Assembly (NCBI GenBank): GCA_009772925.1
Contig: WOUQ01000005.1
Coordinates: 186,001-250,000 of the forward strand
Source of the DNA: a bacterium
GTDB taxonomy: Bacteria > Pseudomonadota > Gammaproteobacteria > Burkholderiales > Thiobacillaceae
DNA: 64,000 nucleotides
Reading direction: 5' to 3'
In this document: piece by piece, positions 17,946 to 26,147 of the stretch
How positions within the stretch are numbered: position 1 is the stretch's first letter
How the letters are laid out: each line of letters opens with the position of its first letter
Made by a program: the position numbers and the translations under genes
Notes under the pieces: generated by a model
What the model saw: only the letters and a program-made list of their open reading frames with translations
Told to the model about the DNA's origin: nothing
Databases searched by the model: none

Positions 17946-19064
17946 TCAGTTGAGGATGCGCAGTTCCACGCGCCGATTCTGGGCGCGCCCGTCGGCGGTC
18001 GCATTGTCGGCGACGGGCTCCGACTCTCCATATCCCTTGGCGGACAACTGGGCGGCGTCGACGCCCTTGCCGACGAAGTAGTCCATCACCGCCTTGGCGC
18101 GGTTCTCCGACAAGCGCTGGTTGTAGGCATCTGCACCGTTGCTGTCGGTATGGCCCGCCACTTCGACCTTGAGGGCGGGGTAGCGCTTGAGGATGGCCAC
18201 CGCGTCATCGAGGATGGCGGATGCATCCGCACGCAACTGCGCGGTATTGAAGTCGAAGTTGACCCCCTTCAGCACGATGGTCTTGAGCAGGGTGCAGCCC
18301 TGGTTGTCCACCTTGTCGCCAGCCGGGGTGTTGGGGCACTTGTCGAGGGCATCCACCACACCGTCGCCGTCACCGTCGAGTTCACAACCATTCGCATCGA
18401 CCTTGCGTCCGGTGGGCGTGTTCGGGCACTTGTCGAGGCGATCAACGACGCCGTCGCCATCGCTGTCGAGTTCGCAGCCCTCGGCGTTCACCCGCGCGCC
18501 CGCGGGCGTGTTGGGACACTTGTCGAGGGCGTCCACCACACCGTCGCCATCGCTGTCGAGTTCACAGCCCTGGGCATTCACCTTGCGTCCGGCGGGCGTG
18601 GTCGGGCACTTGTCGAGGGCATCCACCACACCGTCGCCGTCACCGTCGAGCTCACAACCATTGGCGTTGACCTTGCGTCCGGCGGGGGTGCCAGGGCACT
18701 TGTCCAGGCGGTCGACAACACCATCGCCATCGCTGTCGAGTTCGCAACCGCGGGCATCGACACGGGCGCCCTTCGGGGTTCCGGGGCAACGGTCGAGGTC
18801 ATCGGTCACACCGTCACCATCACTGTCGAGTGGCTTGGCGGCCGGAGCGGCAGCCTTGGCCGGCGCCGGAACTGGGCAAGGCGCGTCGAGCATGGCCCTG
18901 CCGGGGCAACCGATGGTCTTGTAGAGTTCATGACCGGTGGTCTTGCCCGAGGTGCTGGCGGTATTGGCCGGATTGTAGAAAGGTTCGCTGGCCTGCGCCT
19001 GCACGATGCCGGCGAGAGTCAGTGCGGCACATAGCGCGCCGATGAGTTTGGGGTGTTTACGCAT
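17946..19064 (-). CDS. OmpA-family outer-membrane/peptidoglycan-binding protein with TSP3 repeats
   Basis: A 372-residue exported protein. It has a signal peptide (residues 1-25, ending VQAQA), a short linker with two CP pairs (residues 53-64), and six 30-residue thrombospondin type-3 repeats (79-258). Each repeat holds an acidic DSDGDGVVDxLDKCPxTPxG loop of the kind that binds calcium, plus two cysteines. The C-terminal OmpA/MotB peptidoglycan-binding domain (about 262-372) carries VNFDFNTAQL, VAGHTDSNG, NQRLSENRAKAV and RAQNRRVEL. There is no N-terminal beta-barrel, so it is probably periplasmic and cell-wall-associated. The second of two adjacent ATG codons is chosen because AGGAG lies seven bases upstream. 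Monocistronic, with its own terminator. Confidence 0.92.
   Translation of the reverse strand: MRKHPKLIGALCAALTLAGIVQAQASEPFYNPANTASTSGKTTGHELYKTIGCPGRAMLDAPCPVPAPAKAAAPAAKPLDSDGDGVTDDLDRCPGTPKGARVDARGCELDSDGDGVVDRLDKCPGTPAGRKVNANGCELDGDGDGVVDALDKCPTTPAGRKVNAQGCELDSDGDGVVDALDKCPNTPAGARVNAEGCELDSDGDGVVDRLDKCPNTPTGRKVDANGCELDGDGDGVVDALDKCPNTPAGDKVDNQGCTLLKTIVLKGVNFDFNTAQLRADASAILDDAVAILKRYPALKVEVAGHTDSNGADAYNQRLSENRAKAVMDYFVGKGVDAAQLSAKGYGESEPVADNATADGRAQNRRVELRILN
18291..18830 (-). repeat. Six 90-bp tandem repeats encoding TSP3 units
   Basis: Six in-frame 90-bp units encode LDSDGDGVVDxLDKCPxTPxGxxVxxxGCE. Units 2-6 are nearly identical to each other and unit 1 is most diverged. This makes the locus prone to copy-number change by recombination. 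Confidence 0.9.
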
Positions 19065-19213
19065 CATTGTTCTCCTGCTGTGGGTTATGTGTGTCGCGAA
19101 CCACGCGACCGTGGCTTGCACTGCCTTCCTTCTGATACCTACCAAGATGATCGTCGTGCAGTAAAAAAACTCGCCATCCATGCCCGGGGTATGCCTTCAG
19201 CATAGCGCGAGAC

Positions 19214-19636
19214 TCACTTCTTCAAGGCATCGCGAATCTCGCGCAACAGCAGGACATCTTCCGGGGTGGGCGGAGGCGCCGCCGGCGCTTCCTCCTCGCG
19301 CTTGCGCTGAAGCCGGTTGATGGCCTTCACCGCGACGAAGATGGCCAGGGCGATGATGGTGAAATCCACCATGCTGTTGATGAAGGCGCCGTACTTGATG
19401 AGCGGCGCGCCGGCCTTCTCGGCCGCTTCCATGGTTTCGAAGCTGGTGGCACCCAGATTGAGGTAGAGATGCTTGAAGTCCACCCCGCCCATGAGCGCTC
19501 CCACGGGGGGCATGATCACGTCCTTGACCAGGGAATCGACGATCTTGCCGAAGGCACCGCCGATGACCACGCCGACAGCCAGGTCGATGACGTTGCCACG
19601 CATGGCGAATTCCTTGAATTCCTGCATGAAGCCCAT
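19214..19636 (-). CDS. mscL: Large-conductance mechanosensitive channel
   Basis: A 140-residue inner-membrane protein that forms the homopentameric channel releasing solutes on hypo-osmotic shock. It starts [37 protein letters not shown] (S1 helix and TM1), has a periplasmic loop, a second transmembrane helix near residues 72-95, and the cytoplasmic bundle ending [15 protein letters not shown] 19636 follows a GAGGAG site; an in-frame upstream codon is not supported. Monocistronic, downstream of nadA on the same strand with a 110-base gap. Confidence 0.97.
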   Translation of the reverse strand: MGFMQEFKEFAMRGNVIDLAVGVVIGGAFGKIVDSLVKDVIMPPVGALMGGVDFKHLYLNLGATSFETMEAAEKAGAPLIKYGAFINSMVDFTIIALAIFVAVKAINRLQRKREEEAPAAPPPTPEDVLLLREIRDALKK

Positions 19637-19746
19637 GTTTGCTCTCCTCGTTGGGTGGGTTGACTCAGACACAGCGGCGATATGAACACAGCACCCGGCC
19701 GGGCACTGTGAAGCATCTCACTTGCACGGATACGTCAAGCGCGCGA

Positions 19747-20850
19747 TCAGTCACCGCTGCGGCCGGCCAGGCCGATGCCCGTGCGTGCGGCAAACTCCAG
19801 CATGCGATGGATCGAGACCTCGGCTCTGGCGCGGACATCCTCCTCGACGTGTATCTTGTTTTCGCCCGTTTCCAGCACCCGACAGAGCTTGCGTAGCCCG
19901 TTCATGGCCATCCAGGGACAATGCGCGCAGGACACGCAGGTGGCACCGCGCCCGCCGGTGGGCGCTTCGAGGAAGGTCTTGCCGGGTGCCGCCAGCCGCA
20001 TCTTGTGGAAAATCCCATTGTCGGTGGCGACGATCAGGGTGGGATGAGGCAGTTCCGCGGCTGCCCGGATCAACTGGGTGGTGGAACCCACCACGTCGGC
20101 GAGGGCGATCACGCCGGCCGGCGATTCCGGATGCACCAGCACCGCGGCCTCGGGATGCAGAGCCATGAGTTCACGGATGCCGTCCTCCTTGAAGCGCTCG
20201 TGCACCACGCAACTGCCCTGCCAGAGCAGCATGTCGGCGCCCGTGGCCTTTTGCACATAGTCGCCCAGGTAGCGGTCCGGCGCCCAGATCAGCTTTTTGC
20301 CCTGCGCGTGCAGGTGGGCCACCACCTTGACGGCGATGCTGGAGGTCACCATCCAGTCGGCGCGCGCCTTCACCGCCGCCGAGGTATTGGCGTACACCAC
20401 CACCTCGCGGTCGGGATGCGCGTCGCAGAAGCGGGCGAAATCCTCCGCGGGGCAGGATAGATCGAGGGAGCACTCGGCGCCCAGGTCGGGCATGAGCACG
20501 CGCTTCTCCGGATTGAGGATCTTCGCGGTTTCCCCCATGAAACGCACGCCCGCCACCACCAGGGTGCGCGCTTTCGCGGCATGCCCGAAGCGCGCCATTT
20601 CCAGGGAATCCGACACGCAACCACCGGTTTCCTCGGCCAGCCGCTGCAGGTCGGCCGAGGTGTAGTAGTGCGCCACCAGCACCGCATCGCGTTCCACCAG
20701 CAGCGACTTGATGCGGGCGATGAGGGACTCGCGCTCGGCGGCTTCGAGTTCTTCCTCCAGCACGGGAGGCACGTCGAGGACCGGTCTGGCCTGGGGAACC
20801 ATGGCGATCGGTTGCGCGAAATTCATCGGCGGGTTGGCTTGGATTGGCAT
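19747..20850 (-). CDS. nadA: Quinolinate synthase A
   Basis: A 367-residue [4Fe-4S] enzyme that condenses iminoaspartate with dihydroxyacetone phosphate to quinolinate for NAD synthesis. Substrate-binding [18 protein letters not shown], the [21 protein letters not shown] and [14 protein letters not shown] cysteine segments (three of these cysteines bind the cluster) and [18 protein letters not shown] are all present. Start choice is uncertain: the 20850 and 20826 ATG codons both lack a clear ribosome binding site. It is divergent from hda with 90 bases between. nadB and nadC are not in the window. Confidence 0.96.
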   Translation of the reverse strand: MPIQANPPMNFAQPIAMVPQARPVLDVPPVLEEELEAAERESLIARIKSLLVERDAVLVAHYYTSADLQRLAEETGGCVSDSLEMARFGHAAKARTLVVAGVRFMGETAKILNPEKRVLMPDLGAECSLDLSCPAEDFARFCDAHPDREVVVYANTSAAVKARADWMVTSSIAVKVVAHLHAQGKKLIWAPDRYLGDYVQKATGADMLLWQGSCVVHERFKEDGIRELMALHPEAAVLVHPESPAGVIALADVVGSTTQLIRAAAELPHPTLIVATDNGIFHKMRLAAPGKTFLEAPTGGRGATCVSCAHCPWMAMNGLRKLCRVLETGENKIHVEEDVRARAEVSIHRMLEFAARTGIGLAGRSGD

Positions 20851-20940
20851 ACGGGATGAGCCGTTGTAGTGGCGGGGTCGGGTGCTGTCAAGTCGGCCCG
20901 CTCAAACGGGTAACTGTCGCGCGACTGATAAAATCGCGCC

Positions 20941-21585
20941 ATGCGCCAATTGATCCTCGACATCCGGCCGGACGCTCCCGCCGACTTCGACAACTACCTG
21001 CCCGGACCCAACGCGGAGGCCTGCGCCACCGTGCGCGCCCACGCCGCCGGCTTGGGCGGCGAACCGCTGCTTTACCTCTGGGGAGAAGCGGGGACCGGCA
21101 AGAGTCATCTGCTGGCGGCTTGGACCCGCTACGTAGGCGCCGTCCTGGCGCCGCCCATGCCGGAACCGCCCGTCTCCTGGCTGGCGGTCGACGACGTGCA
21201 TCGCCTGGATGGCGACGCGCAGATCCGTCTGTTCAGCCTCATCAACGCCGCCCGGGAAGGATCCGGCCGGATTCTGGTCTGTGGTCCCACGCCACCCGGC
21301 CAGCTCGGCCTGCGGCCCGATCTGGCCACACGCCTGGCGCAGGGGCTGGTGTTCCGCCTGTCGCCCTTGAGCGAGGCCGACAAGATCGCGGCCCTGCAGG
21401 TGCGCGCCGAGGCGCATGGCTTGCGGCTGCCCGGTGAAGTCACCCGCCACCTGCTCACCCATTGCCGACGCGATCTGCCCCATCTGCTGGGCATGGTGGA
21501 TGCCCTGGATGCCTATTCCCTGAGCCGTAAACGCCCGGTTTCCCTGCCCCTGCTCAAGGAAGTCCTGCGCCAGCGGGAAGCATGA
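20941..21585 (+). CDS. hda: DnaA regulatory inactivator Hda
   Basis: A 214-residue DnaA-like AAA+ protein that, with the beta clamp, stimulates hydrolysis of DnaA-bound ATP after initiation. The N-terminal MRQLILDIRPDAPADFDNYLPG includes the QL(I)L clamp-binding motif. Walker A is GEAGTGKSH, Walker B is WLAVDDVHRL, and a RDLPHLLGMVDALDAYSL sensor region follows. It lacks the DnaA DNA-binding domain. It overlaps the following glycosyltransferase gene by four bases. Two DnaA-box triplet elements flank it at 17.7 and 28.3 kb. Confidence 0.95.
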   Translation: MRQLILDIRPDAPADFDNYLPGPNAEACATVRAHAAGLGGEPLLYLWGEAGTGKSHLLAAWTRYVGAVLAPPMPEPPVSWLAVDDVHRLDGDAQIRLFSLINAAREGSGRILVCGPTPPGQLGLRPDLATRLAQGLVFRLSPLSEADKIAALQVRAEAHGLRLPGEVTRHLLTHCRRDLPHLLGMVDALDAYSLSRKRPVSLPLLKEVLRQREA

Positions 21586-22649
21586 AGCTGCTGGCGGCGA
21601 TCAGCCACCACGGCCTCGGCCACCTGGCGCAGGCCGCGCCGGTGCTCAACGCCTTGCGCGAAGCCCATCCGGGGATCGCTCTCACGGTATGGTCCGGCCT
21701 TGCGGAATCGGCCTTGCGCGCCCGTCTCCAGCCGCCCTTCCGGCATCGCGCAGAGGCCGCCGACATCGGCTTGCTCATGCGCGATGCGGTGCGCGTCGAC
21801 GTCGACTCCAGCCGCCGGGCCTATCTCGACTTCCATCGCGATTGGTCGGCGCGCGTTGCCAACGAAGCCGCCTGGCTGCGGGCGCAAGCCTTCGACGCGG
21901 TGTTTGCCGATGTCGCCTACCTGCCCCTCGCCGCCGCCGCGCAAGCCGCGATTCCCGCCGCCGCGCTGTGCTCGCTGAACTGGTACGACATCGCCACCGC
22001 CTACCTCGCCGACCATGCCGACATGGAACCGCACTTGCGGCACATGCGGGCTGCATACCAGGCGGCCGCCATGTTCCTGTGTCCGCAACCGTCCATGCCC
22101 ATGCACTGGCTCGACCATCGCCTCGACCTGCCCCCCATCGCGGCGCGTGGCGTTGCGCACCGCCGCGCCCTGGAGCAGGGCGCGCGCGGTGGTCTGCGCG
22201 AACGGCTGGTTTTGGTGGGATTCGGGGGGATCGGCTATCAGGGTGTCGGGCATCTGCCCGAATTGCCGGGAATCACCTGGATCGTCCCGGACGACTGGGC
22301 CACGGGCCGCGACGACGCGATCGCGCTGGGTAGCCTGGACATGCCCTTCCTGGATGTGCTGGCGTCCTGCGACGCGCTGATCACCAAGGTGGGATACGGT
22401 GGTTTCACGGAAGCGGCCGCGCATGGCGTGCCCGTGCTCTACGTGGATCGTCCGGACTGGCCGGAAACCCCTTACCTAAGTGCCTGGCTCGCACAACAAG
22501 GCAACTGCGCGGCGATCGACGAGGGCGAGATGTTCAGTGCGACCCTCGGCTCCCGCCTCGATCGCCTCTGGGCCTTGCCCGAGAAGCCGGTGGTGGTGGC
22601 GGATGGCGCGCACGCCGCCGTCGACCACCTCTTGCGTCTTTTCGGCTAG
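21582..22649 (+). CDS. GT-B-like glycosyltransferase family protein
   Basis: A 355-residue protein with a two-domain GT-B-like organisation. The N-terminal LLAAISHHGLGHLAQAAPVLNAL is the glycine-rich acceptor-side loop seen in MurG/UGT-type enzymes, and the C-terminal CDALITKVGYGGFTEAAAHGVPVLYVDRPDWPE resembles the nucleotide-sugar-binding region. There are no membrane segments. Donor and acceptor are unknown. It is translationally coupled to hda, an association that may only reflect gene packing, and its 3' end overlaps the convergent thioredoxin gene by four bases. Confidence 0.75.
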   Translation: MKLLAAISHHGLGHLAQAAPVLNALREAHPGIALTVWSGLAESALRARLQPPFRHRAEAADIGLLMRDAVRVDVDSSRRAYLDFHRDWSARVANEAAWLRAQAFDAVFADVAYLPLAAAAQAAIPAAALCSLNWYDIATAYLADHADMEPHLRHMRAAYQAAAMFLCPQPSMPMHWLDHRLDLPPIAARGVAHRRALEQGARGGLRERLVLVGFGGIGYQGVGHLPELPGITWIVPDDWATGRDDAIALGSLDMPFLDVLASCDALITKVGYGGFTEAAAHGVPVLYVDRPDWPETPYLSAWLAQQGNCAAIDEGEMFSATLGSRLDRLWALPEKPVVVADGAHAAVDHLLRLFG

Positions 22650-23014
22650 GCCTTGCCCTGTTCCGCCGCGATCTCGGCATGTACCTGGGCCATGTCGATG
22701 GCCTTGGCACGGGCGACCAGATCATCGAACGCGTTGGCAGGCATGGCGCCGGGCTGCGCGTAGATGATGACCTTCTCACGAAAGATGACCAGAGTGGGAA
22801 TGGAGCGGATCTGGAAATGCGCGGCCAGGGCCTGTTGCTCTTCGGTATTCACCTTGGCGAAGACCACCCCCTCGTGCTTCTCCGACGCGGCCTCGTAAAC
22901 CGGCGCGAAGCCCCGGCAGGGCCCGCACCAGGGTGCCCAAAAATCGATGACGACGAAATCGTTGTTGAGGATGGTTTCCTCGAAATTCTGTTCATTGAGT
23001 TCCAGGACTGCCAT
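22646..23014 (-). CDS. Thioredoxin-fold protein (TrxA-like)
   Basis: A 122-residue cytoplasmic thioredoxin with the canonical DFWAPWCGPCRGFAPVY active site (Cys30, Cys33) and the cis-proline in IRSIPTLVIF. The C-terminus is extended by an extra helix of about 15 residues (AKAIDMAQVHAEIAAEQGKA) compared with E. coli TrxA. ATG 23014 follows AGGGGAATCCC. It probably acts as a general disulfide reductase; it is monocistronic, and the terminator of the preceding minus-strand gene lies just upstream. Confidence 0.9.
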   Translation of the reverse strand: MAVLELNEQNFEETILNNDFVVIDFWAPWCGPCRGFAPVYEAASEKHEGVVFAKVNTEEQQALAAHFQIRSIPTLVIFREKVIIYAQPGAMPANAFDDLVARAKAIDMAQVHAEIAAEQGKA

Positions 23015-23039
23015 GGGATTCCCCTGATGTGCGCAGGTT

Positions 23040-23068
23040 AAAAAAAACGGCCGACACAAGGTCGGCCG
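23040..23068 (-). terminator. Terminator after the small unknown gene
   Basis: Stem CGGCCGAC (23048-23055) with GTCGGCCG (23061-23068), then eight T residues on the minus strand. It separates the gene at 23133-23423 from the thioredoxin gene. Confidence 0.85.
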
Positions 23069-23132
23069 AGGCATGTTACCACGCTCAAGGAGGGATTATT
23101 CGCGATCAGTCAGGCGATCTTGACCTGTCGTC

Positions 23133-23423
23133 TCACCCCGCCGTCGCAAGGCGGGGTTGCGGCTCCCCCGGAAAGGGGGCCTCCATCTGACGCACCGGAG
23201 TGTTGCCGGTCCGGCGCCACATGTTGGGGCTGGTCTTGAGACTGGCTTTGACTTCGGCGCGGTTCACCGCGGTGATCAGATCCGTCGCCAGCGCGCGCGC
23301 CTGAGACGGGCTCAGCGCCATTTCGTGCTCGGGCCCTTCGGCCATCTTGATGATTACCCGGTCCGTTGCGTCATCACCCGCCGCCAGGATCACCATTACC
23401 TTGCCCATTTCGTTCGACGTCAT
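23133..23423 (-). CDS. Small protein of unknown function
   Basis: A 96-residue soluble protein starting MTSNEMGKVMVILAAGDD. It has no signal peptide, membrane segment or recognised motif. The first half looks structured (a beta-strand KVMVILAAG, then an SPSQARALATDLITAVNRAEVKA helix), while the tail is proline-rich. AAGGGAG six bases before ATG 23423 supports this start over the in-frame ATG at 23441. A dedicated terminator follows at 23040-23068, which argues that it is a real transcription unit. I do not recognise the family. Confidence 0.6.
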   Translation of the reverse strand: MTSNEMGKVMVILAAGDDATDRVIIKMAEGPEHEMALSPSQARALATDLITAVNRAEVKASLKTSPNMWRRTGNTPVRQMEAPFPGEPQPRLATAG

Positions 23424-23853
23424 CTCTTGCTCCCTTGCCATCCGTCTCTACGCTGGCAGGGACACATGCAGAAAGCATGCCAAAGGCGAGGCAGTCGATG
23501 GAGGATGCCGCTCCCAGTGAAATCAGGAAGATGGGGATGCCGTGCATGGATCCCGCTGCTCCGGCCCGGCAGTGCCTCGACAGAGCTGTCGGAAAATCGA
23601 CACGCGGGCATTGCCATGCCACGAAAACGCGATTTTCCTTGACAAGCTTGTTCACGCATGCAGATGGAATTTTCTAAACCAACATGCGCCGCGCTTGGCC
23701 TCTCTCAATCGGCTCCGTGACTGGCACAAGCTCGCGATCGCAACTCGCACCTCGACCGCGCAAGCACGTAAGCACACACTGATCTACTTCCCCGACCGTA
23801 TCCAAAGTGACTGACTGGCCGGGGCGCTGCCACATGCAGAACCAGGCGGGCAA
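23424..23853. other. Gene-free stretch
   Basis: About 430 bases without a credible coding frame, lying between the promoter side of the small unknown gene and the 3' end of the histone-like gene. Short frames here have no ribosome binding sites and atypical composition. Local GC is lower (about 23590-23800) than in neighbouring genes. No promoter, RNA gene or mobile-element remnant is recognised. Confidence 0.5.
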
Positions 23854-23885
23854 GAAGAAAGGCGGGGCATGCCCCGCCTTTCTTC
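23854..23885 (-). terminator. 32-nt perfect palindrome, probable terminator
   Basis: A fully self-complementary 32-nt sequence centred on GGGGCATGCCCC with GAAGAAAG/CTTTCTTC flanks. It lies 18 bases after the stop of the histone-like gene and on the minus strand ends in a T-rich run, so it can act as a terminator in either direction. Confidence 0.7.
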
Positions 23886-23902
23886 ACCGGACAACAAGCT
23901 TG

Positions 23903-24262
23903 TCAGGCAGTCTTCTTGGCAGCGGCCTTCTTCGCGGGAGCGGCAGCCTTGGGAGCGGCAGCCTTCTTCGCGGGAGCGGCAGCCTTGGGAGCAGCGGCCT
24001 TCTTCGCGGGAGCGGCAGCCTTGGGAGCAGCAGCCTTCTTCGCGGGAGCGGCAGCCTTGGAAGCAGCGGCCTTCTTCGCGGGAGCGGCAGCCTTGGGAGC
24101 AGCGGCCTTCTTCGCGGGAGCGGCAGCCTTGGGAGCAGCGGCCTTCTTCGCGGGAGCGGCCTTCGGAGCAGCGGCCTTCTTCGCCGGAGCAGCAGCCTTC
24201 GGGGCGGCAGCCTTCTTGGCGGTGGTCTTGGTAGTGCTGGTTGCAGTCTTCGCAGCGGGCAT
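23903..24262 (-). CDS. Histone H1-like Ala/Lys/Pro-rich DNA-binding protein
   Basis: A 119-residue highly basic protein made almost entirely of A, K and P. A 15-residue MPAAKTATSTTKTTA leader is followed by about eight tandem PAKKAAAPKAA(A) units and a KKTA end. It resembles the C-terminal tail of eukaryotic histone H1 and bacterial H1-like proteins (AlgR3/Hc1-type) that bind nucleic acid nonspecifically and compact the nucleoid. The strong ribosome binding site GAGGAG lies six bases before ATG. It is its own transcription unit with a terminator. One unit has lost a residue and one has Ser in place of Pro. Confidence 0.85.
   Translation of the reverse strand: MPAAKTATSTTKTTAKKAAAPKAAAPAKKAAAPKAAPAKKAAAPKAAAPAKKAAAPKAAAPAKKAAASKAAAPAKKAAAPKAAAPAKKAAAPKAAAPAKKAAAPKAAAPAKKAAAKKTA
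23925..24215 (-). repeat. 36-bp tandem repeats in the histone-like gene
   Basis: About eight copies of a 36-bp unit encode PAKKAAAPKAAA, one shortened by a codon. The near identity at DNA level marks it as a site of likely slippage or unequal recombination. Confidence 0.85.
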
Positions 24263-24355
24263 TATTGACTCCTCTATTGATGAAGGATAATCGGCCGGAA
24301 AGCCTTATGCCTCAAGCATCTCCACGCGCTCAGAGGCGTGCCCGGATTGTAGAAC

Positions 24356-24388
24356 AAAAAAAAGCGCGCTCCGCAAGAGGGCACGCGC
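24356..24388 (-). terminator. Probable terminator after lysA
   Basis: An imperfect GC hairpin (GCGCG with CGCGC plus a CTC/GAG inner pair) followed by eight T residues on the minus strand, about 30 bases past the lysA stop. Confidence 0.55.
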
Positions 24389-24419
24389 AATTCCCTGAAT
24401 AAATGTTGCACGCATGCGA

Positions 24420-25664
24420 TCAGGGCACGATTCTCTCGTCGGCGAAAAGCGCTTCAACTCGTTCTCTTGCCCTGATTTCACTGGGCTTCGCACCACTCAC
24501 CATGATCTCCGCGGCGCGCGGTCGCGTGTTGTAGTTGGAGCTCATGCTCATGCCATAGGCCCCACTCGAACACACCACCAACAGATCTCCCTCGGCGATC
24601 ACGAGGTCCCGATCGTGTCCGAGAAAGTCGCCGGTCTCGCAGACGGGGCCAACGATGGCATAGCGGCGCGCCTCGCCCTGTCGCTCGATCACCGGCCGGA
24701 TGTCATGCCATGCGTCGTACAGCGCGGGCCGCATCAGATCGTTCATGGCCGCATCGACGATGGCGAAATCCTTCGCCTCGCCATGCTTGAGATACTCCAC
24801 GCGCGTAAGCAGCCAGCCCGCGTTGCCGACCAGCGAGCGGCCCGGTTCCACGACCAGGGTTTCCGCGCGTCCGGTCATGCCGTCGAGCAGCACGCGGGCG
24901 TACTCCTCCACGGCCGGCGGCGTCTCGTCGCGATAGCGGATGCCGACACCACCGCCGATGTCGATGTGGCGCAGGGCGATGCCCAGCGACTGCAGTGCGT
25001 CCGCCAGTTCCAGCACCCGCCGCAGCGCCTCGGCGAAGGGCGCGCTGTCGGTCAGTTGGGAACCGATGTGGCAGTCGATGCCGATCACCTCGAGATGGGA
25101 CATCGATACGGCCTCGCGATAGACGCGAATGGCTTCGTCGTGGGCGATACCGAATTTGTTCTCGCGCAGACCGGTGGAGATGTAGGGATGGGTCTTCGCA
25201 TCCACATTCGGATTGACGCGCAGGCTCACCGGCGCGCGCAAACCCTCCGCGCGCGCGACGCGATCGAGCCGCACCAGCTCGCTTTCGGATTCGACGTTGA
25301 AGCAATGTATGCCCGCGCGCAGGGCGGCGCGCATCTCGTCCGCGCGCTTGCCGACACCGGAAAACACCACCTTGGCGGGATCTCCACCGGCGGCGAGAAC
25401 ACGCGCCAGCTCGCCGCCGGAAACGATGTCGAAGCCCGCACCCAGACGCGCGAAGAGATGCAGGATGGCGATGTTCGGATTGGCCTTGACCGCGTAGCAG
25501 ATCAGGTGCGGGTGCCGCGCGAGGGCCGTGTCATAGGCGCGATAGGCCTCTTCGAGGGCGGCGCGGGAATAGACATAACAGGGTGTGCCGAAGGCTTCGG
25601 CGATGGCCGCGAGGGGCACGTCCTCGACGTGCAACGCCCCGCCGCGAAGGGAAAGGGCGTTCAT
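24420..25664 (-). CDS. lysA: Diaminopimelate decarboxylase
   Basis: A 414-residue PLP enzyme (alanine-racemase fold) converting meso-diaminopimelate to lysine. PLP Lys60 is in CYAVKANPN. Also present are FDIVSGGEL, KFGIAHDEA, GIDCHIGSQ, HIDIGGGVGIRY, VEPGRSLVGNAG, and the C-terminal GPVCETGDFLG with the active-site cysteine contributed to the partner subunit. ATG 25664 overlaps the lptM stop (ATGA), so the two are coupled. The longer in-frame reading through lptM is rejected. Confidence 0.97.
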   Translation of the reverse strand: MNALSLRGGALHVEDVPLAAIAEAFGTPCYVYSRAALEEAYRAYDTALARHPHLICYAVKANPNIAILHLFARLGAGFDIVSGGELARVLAAGGDPAKVVFSGVGKRADEMRAALRAGIHCFNVESESELVRLDRVARAEGLRAPVSLRVNPNVDAKTHPYISTGLRENKFGIAHDEAIRVYREAVSMSHLEVIGIDCHIGSQLTDSAPFAEALRRVLELADALQSLGIALRHIDIGGGVGIRYRDETPPAVEEYARVLLDGMTGRAETLVVEPGRSLVGNAGWLLTRVEYLKHGEAKDFAIVDAAMNDLMRPALYDAWHDIRPVIERQGEARRYAIVGPVCETGDFLGHDRDLVIAEGDLLVVCSSGAYGMSMSSNYNTRPRAAEIMVSGAKPSEIRARERVEALFADERIVP

Positions 25665-25780
25665 TTGCGGGCTGGCTGGCTGGTGTTTTCCTGGCCGGGC
25701 GCATCGGGCAGATAAAGCGCCCCTTTCTTGCCGCAGCCGGCAAGCAGGAGGAGGGAAAATATGAGTACGAGAAATCGCAT
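25661..25780 (-). CDS. lptM: LptM (YifL-like) small lipoprotein
   Basis: A 39-residue gene. It encodes a type II signal peptide with lipobox LAGC (Cys16) followed by GKKGALYLPD, the signature of the LptM/YifL family encoded just upstream of lysA in many proteobacteria. LptM assists oxidative maturation of the LptD/LptE lipopolysaccharide translocon in the outer membrane. An AAGGG site precedes ATG 25780. The stop overlaps the lysA start by four bases. It is divergent from cyaY with 44 bases between. Confidence 0.9.
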   Translation of the reverse strand: MRFLVLIFSLLLLAGCGKKGALYLPDAPGQENTSQPARK

Positions 25781-25824
25781 GACAAACCCTTAGAATCGCG
25801 GCTGAGTCTAGCACGGAGACCCCT

Positions 25825-26109
25825 ATGGATGAACGCGAGTACGAGCGCCTGGCGGACGCTGCCCTGGCCAGGATCGAGGCGGATCTTGAGGACGCCGACA
25901 TCGACTTCGAGATCGTCGCCGGAGGCATCCTGGAGATCGAGTTGGCGGATGGCGCCAAGGTCGTCGTCAACAAGCATTCCGCGGTGCGCGAGATCTGGGT
26001 GGCGGCGCGCAGCGGCGGCTTCCATTACCGCTGGGACGGCGAAGCCTGGCGCGACACCCGCGGCGGCGAGGAACTGCACAGCGCCATGGCACGCCTGACC
26101 CGGAACTGA
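25825..26109 (+). CDS. cyaY: Frataxin-like iron-donor protein CyaY
   Basis: A 94-residue protein with the frataxin fold: an acidic first helix (YERLADAALARIEADLEDAD) that binds iron, then strands ILEIELADGAKVVVNKHSAVREIWVAA, a SGGFHYRWDG strand, and a shortened C-terminal helix. CyaY interacts with IscS and tunes Fe-S cluster assembly. Somewhat shorter than the E. coli protein. The lptM-lysA / cyaY divergent order is typical. Confidence 0.93.
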   Translation: MDEREYERLADAALARIEADLEDADIDFEIVAGGILEIELADGAKVVVNKHSAVREIWVAARSGGFHYRWDGEAWRDTRGGEELHSAMARLTRN

Positions 26110-26147
26110 GCAAAATCGCCGGCGCATTCTAGACTGGGACCATCATC

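Noticed and set aside
18291-24215. Regular repeats at two loci considered as CRISPR arrays
   Set aside because: Both are in-frame coding repeats (90 and 36 bp) with no unique spacers and no cas genes.
24263-24355. Possible riboswitch near lysA
   Set aside because: This lies downstream of lysA; the lptM-lysA leader is only about 44 bases and too short for a lysine riboswitch.
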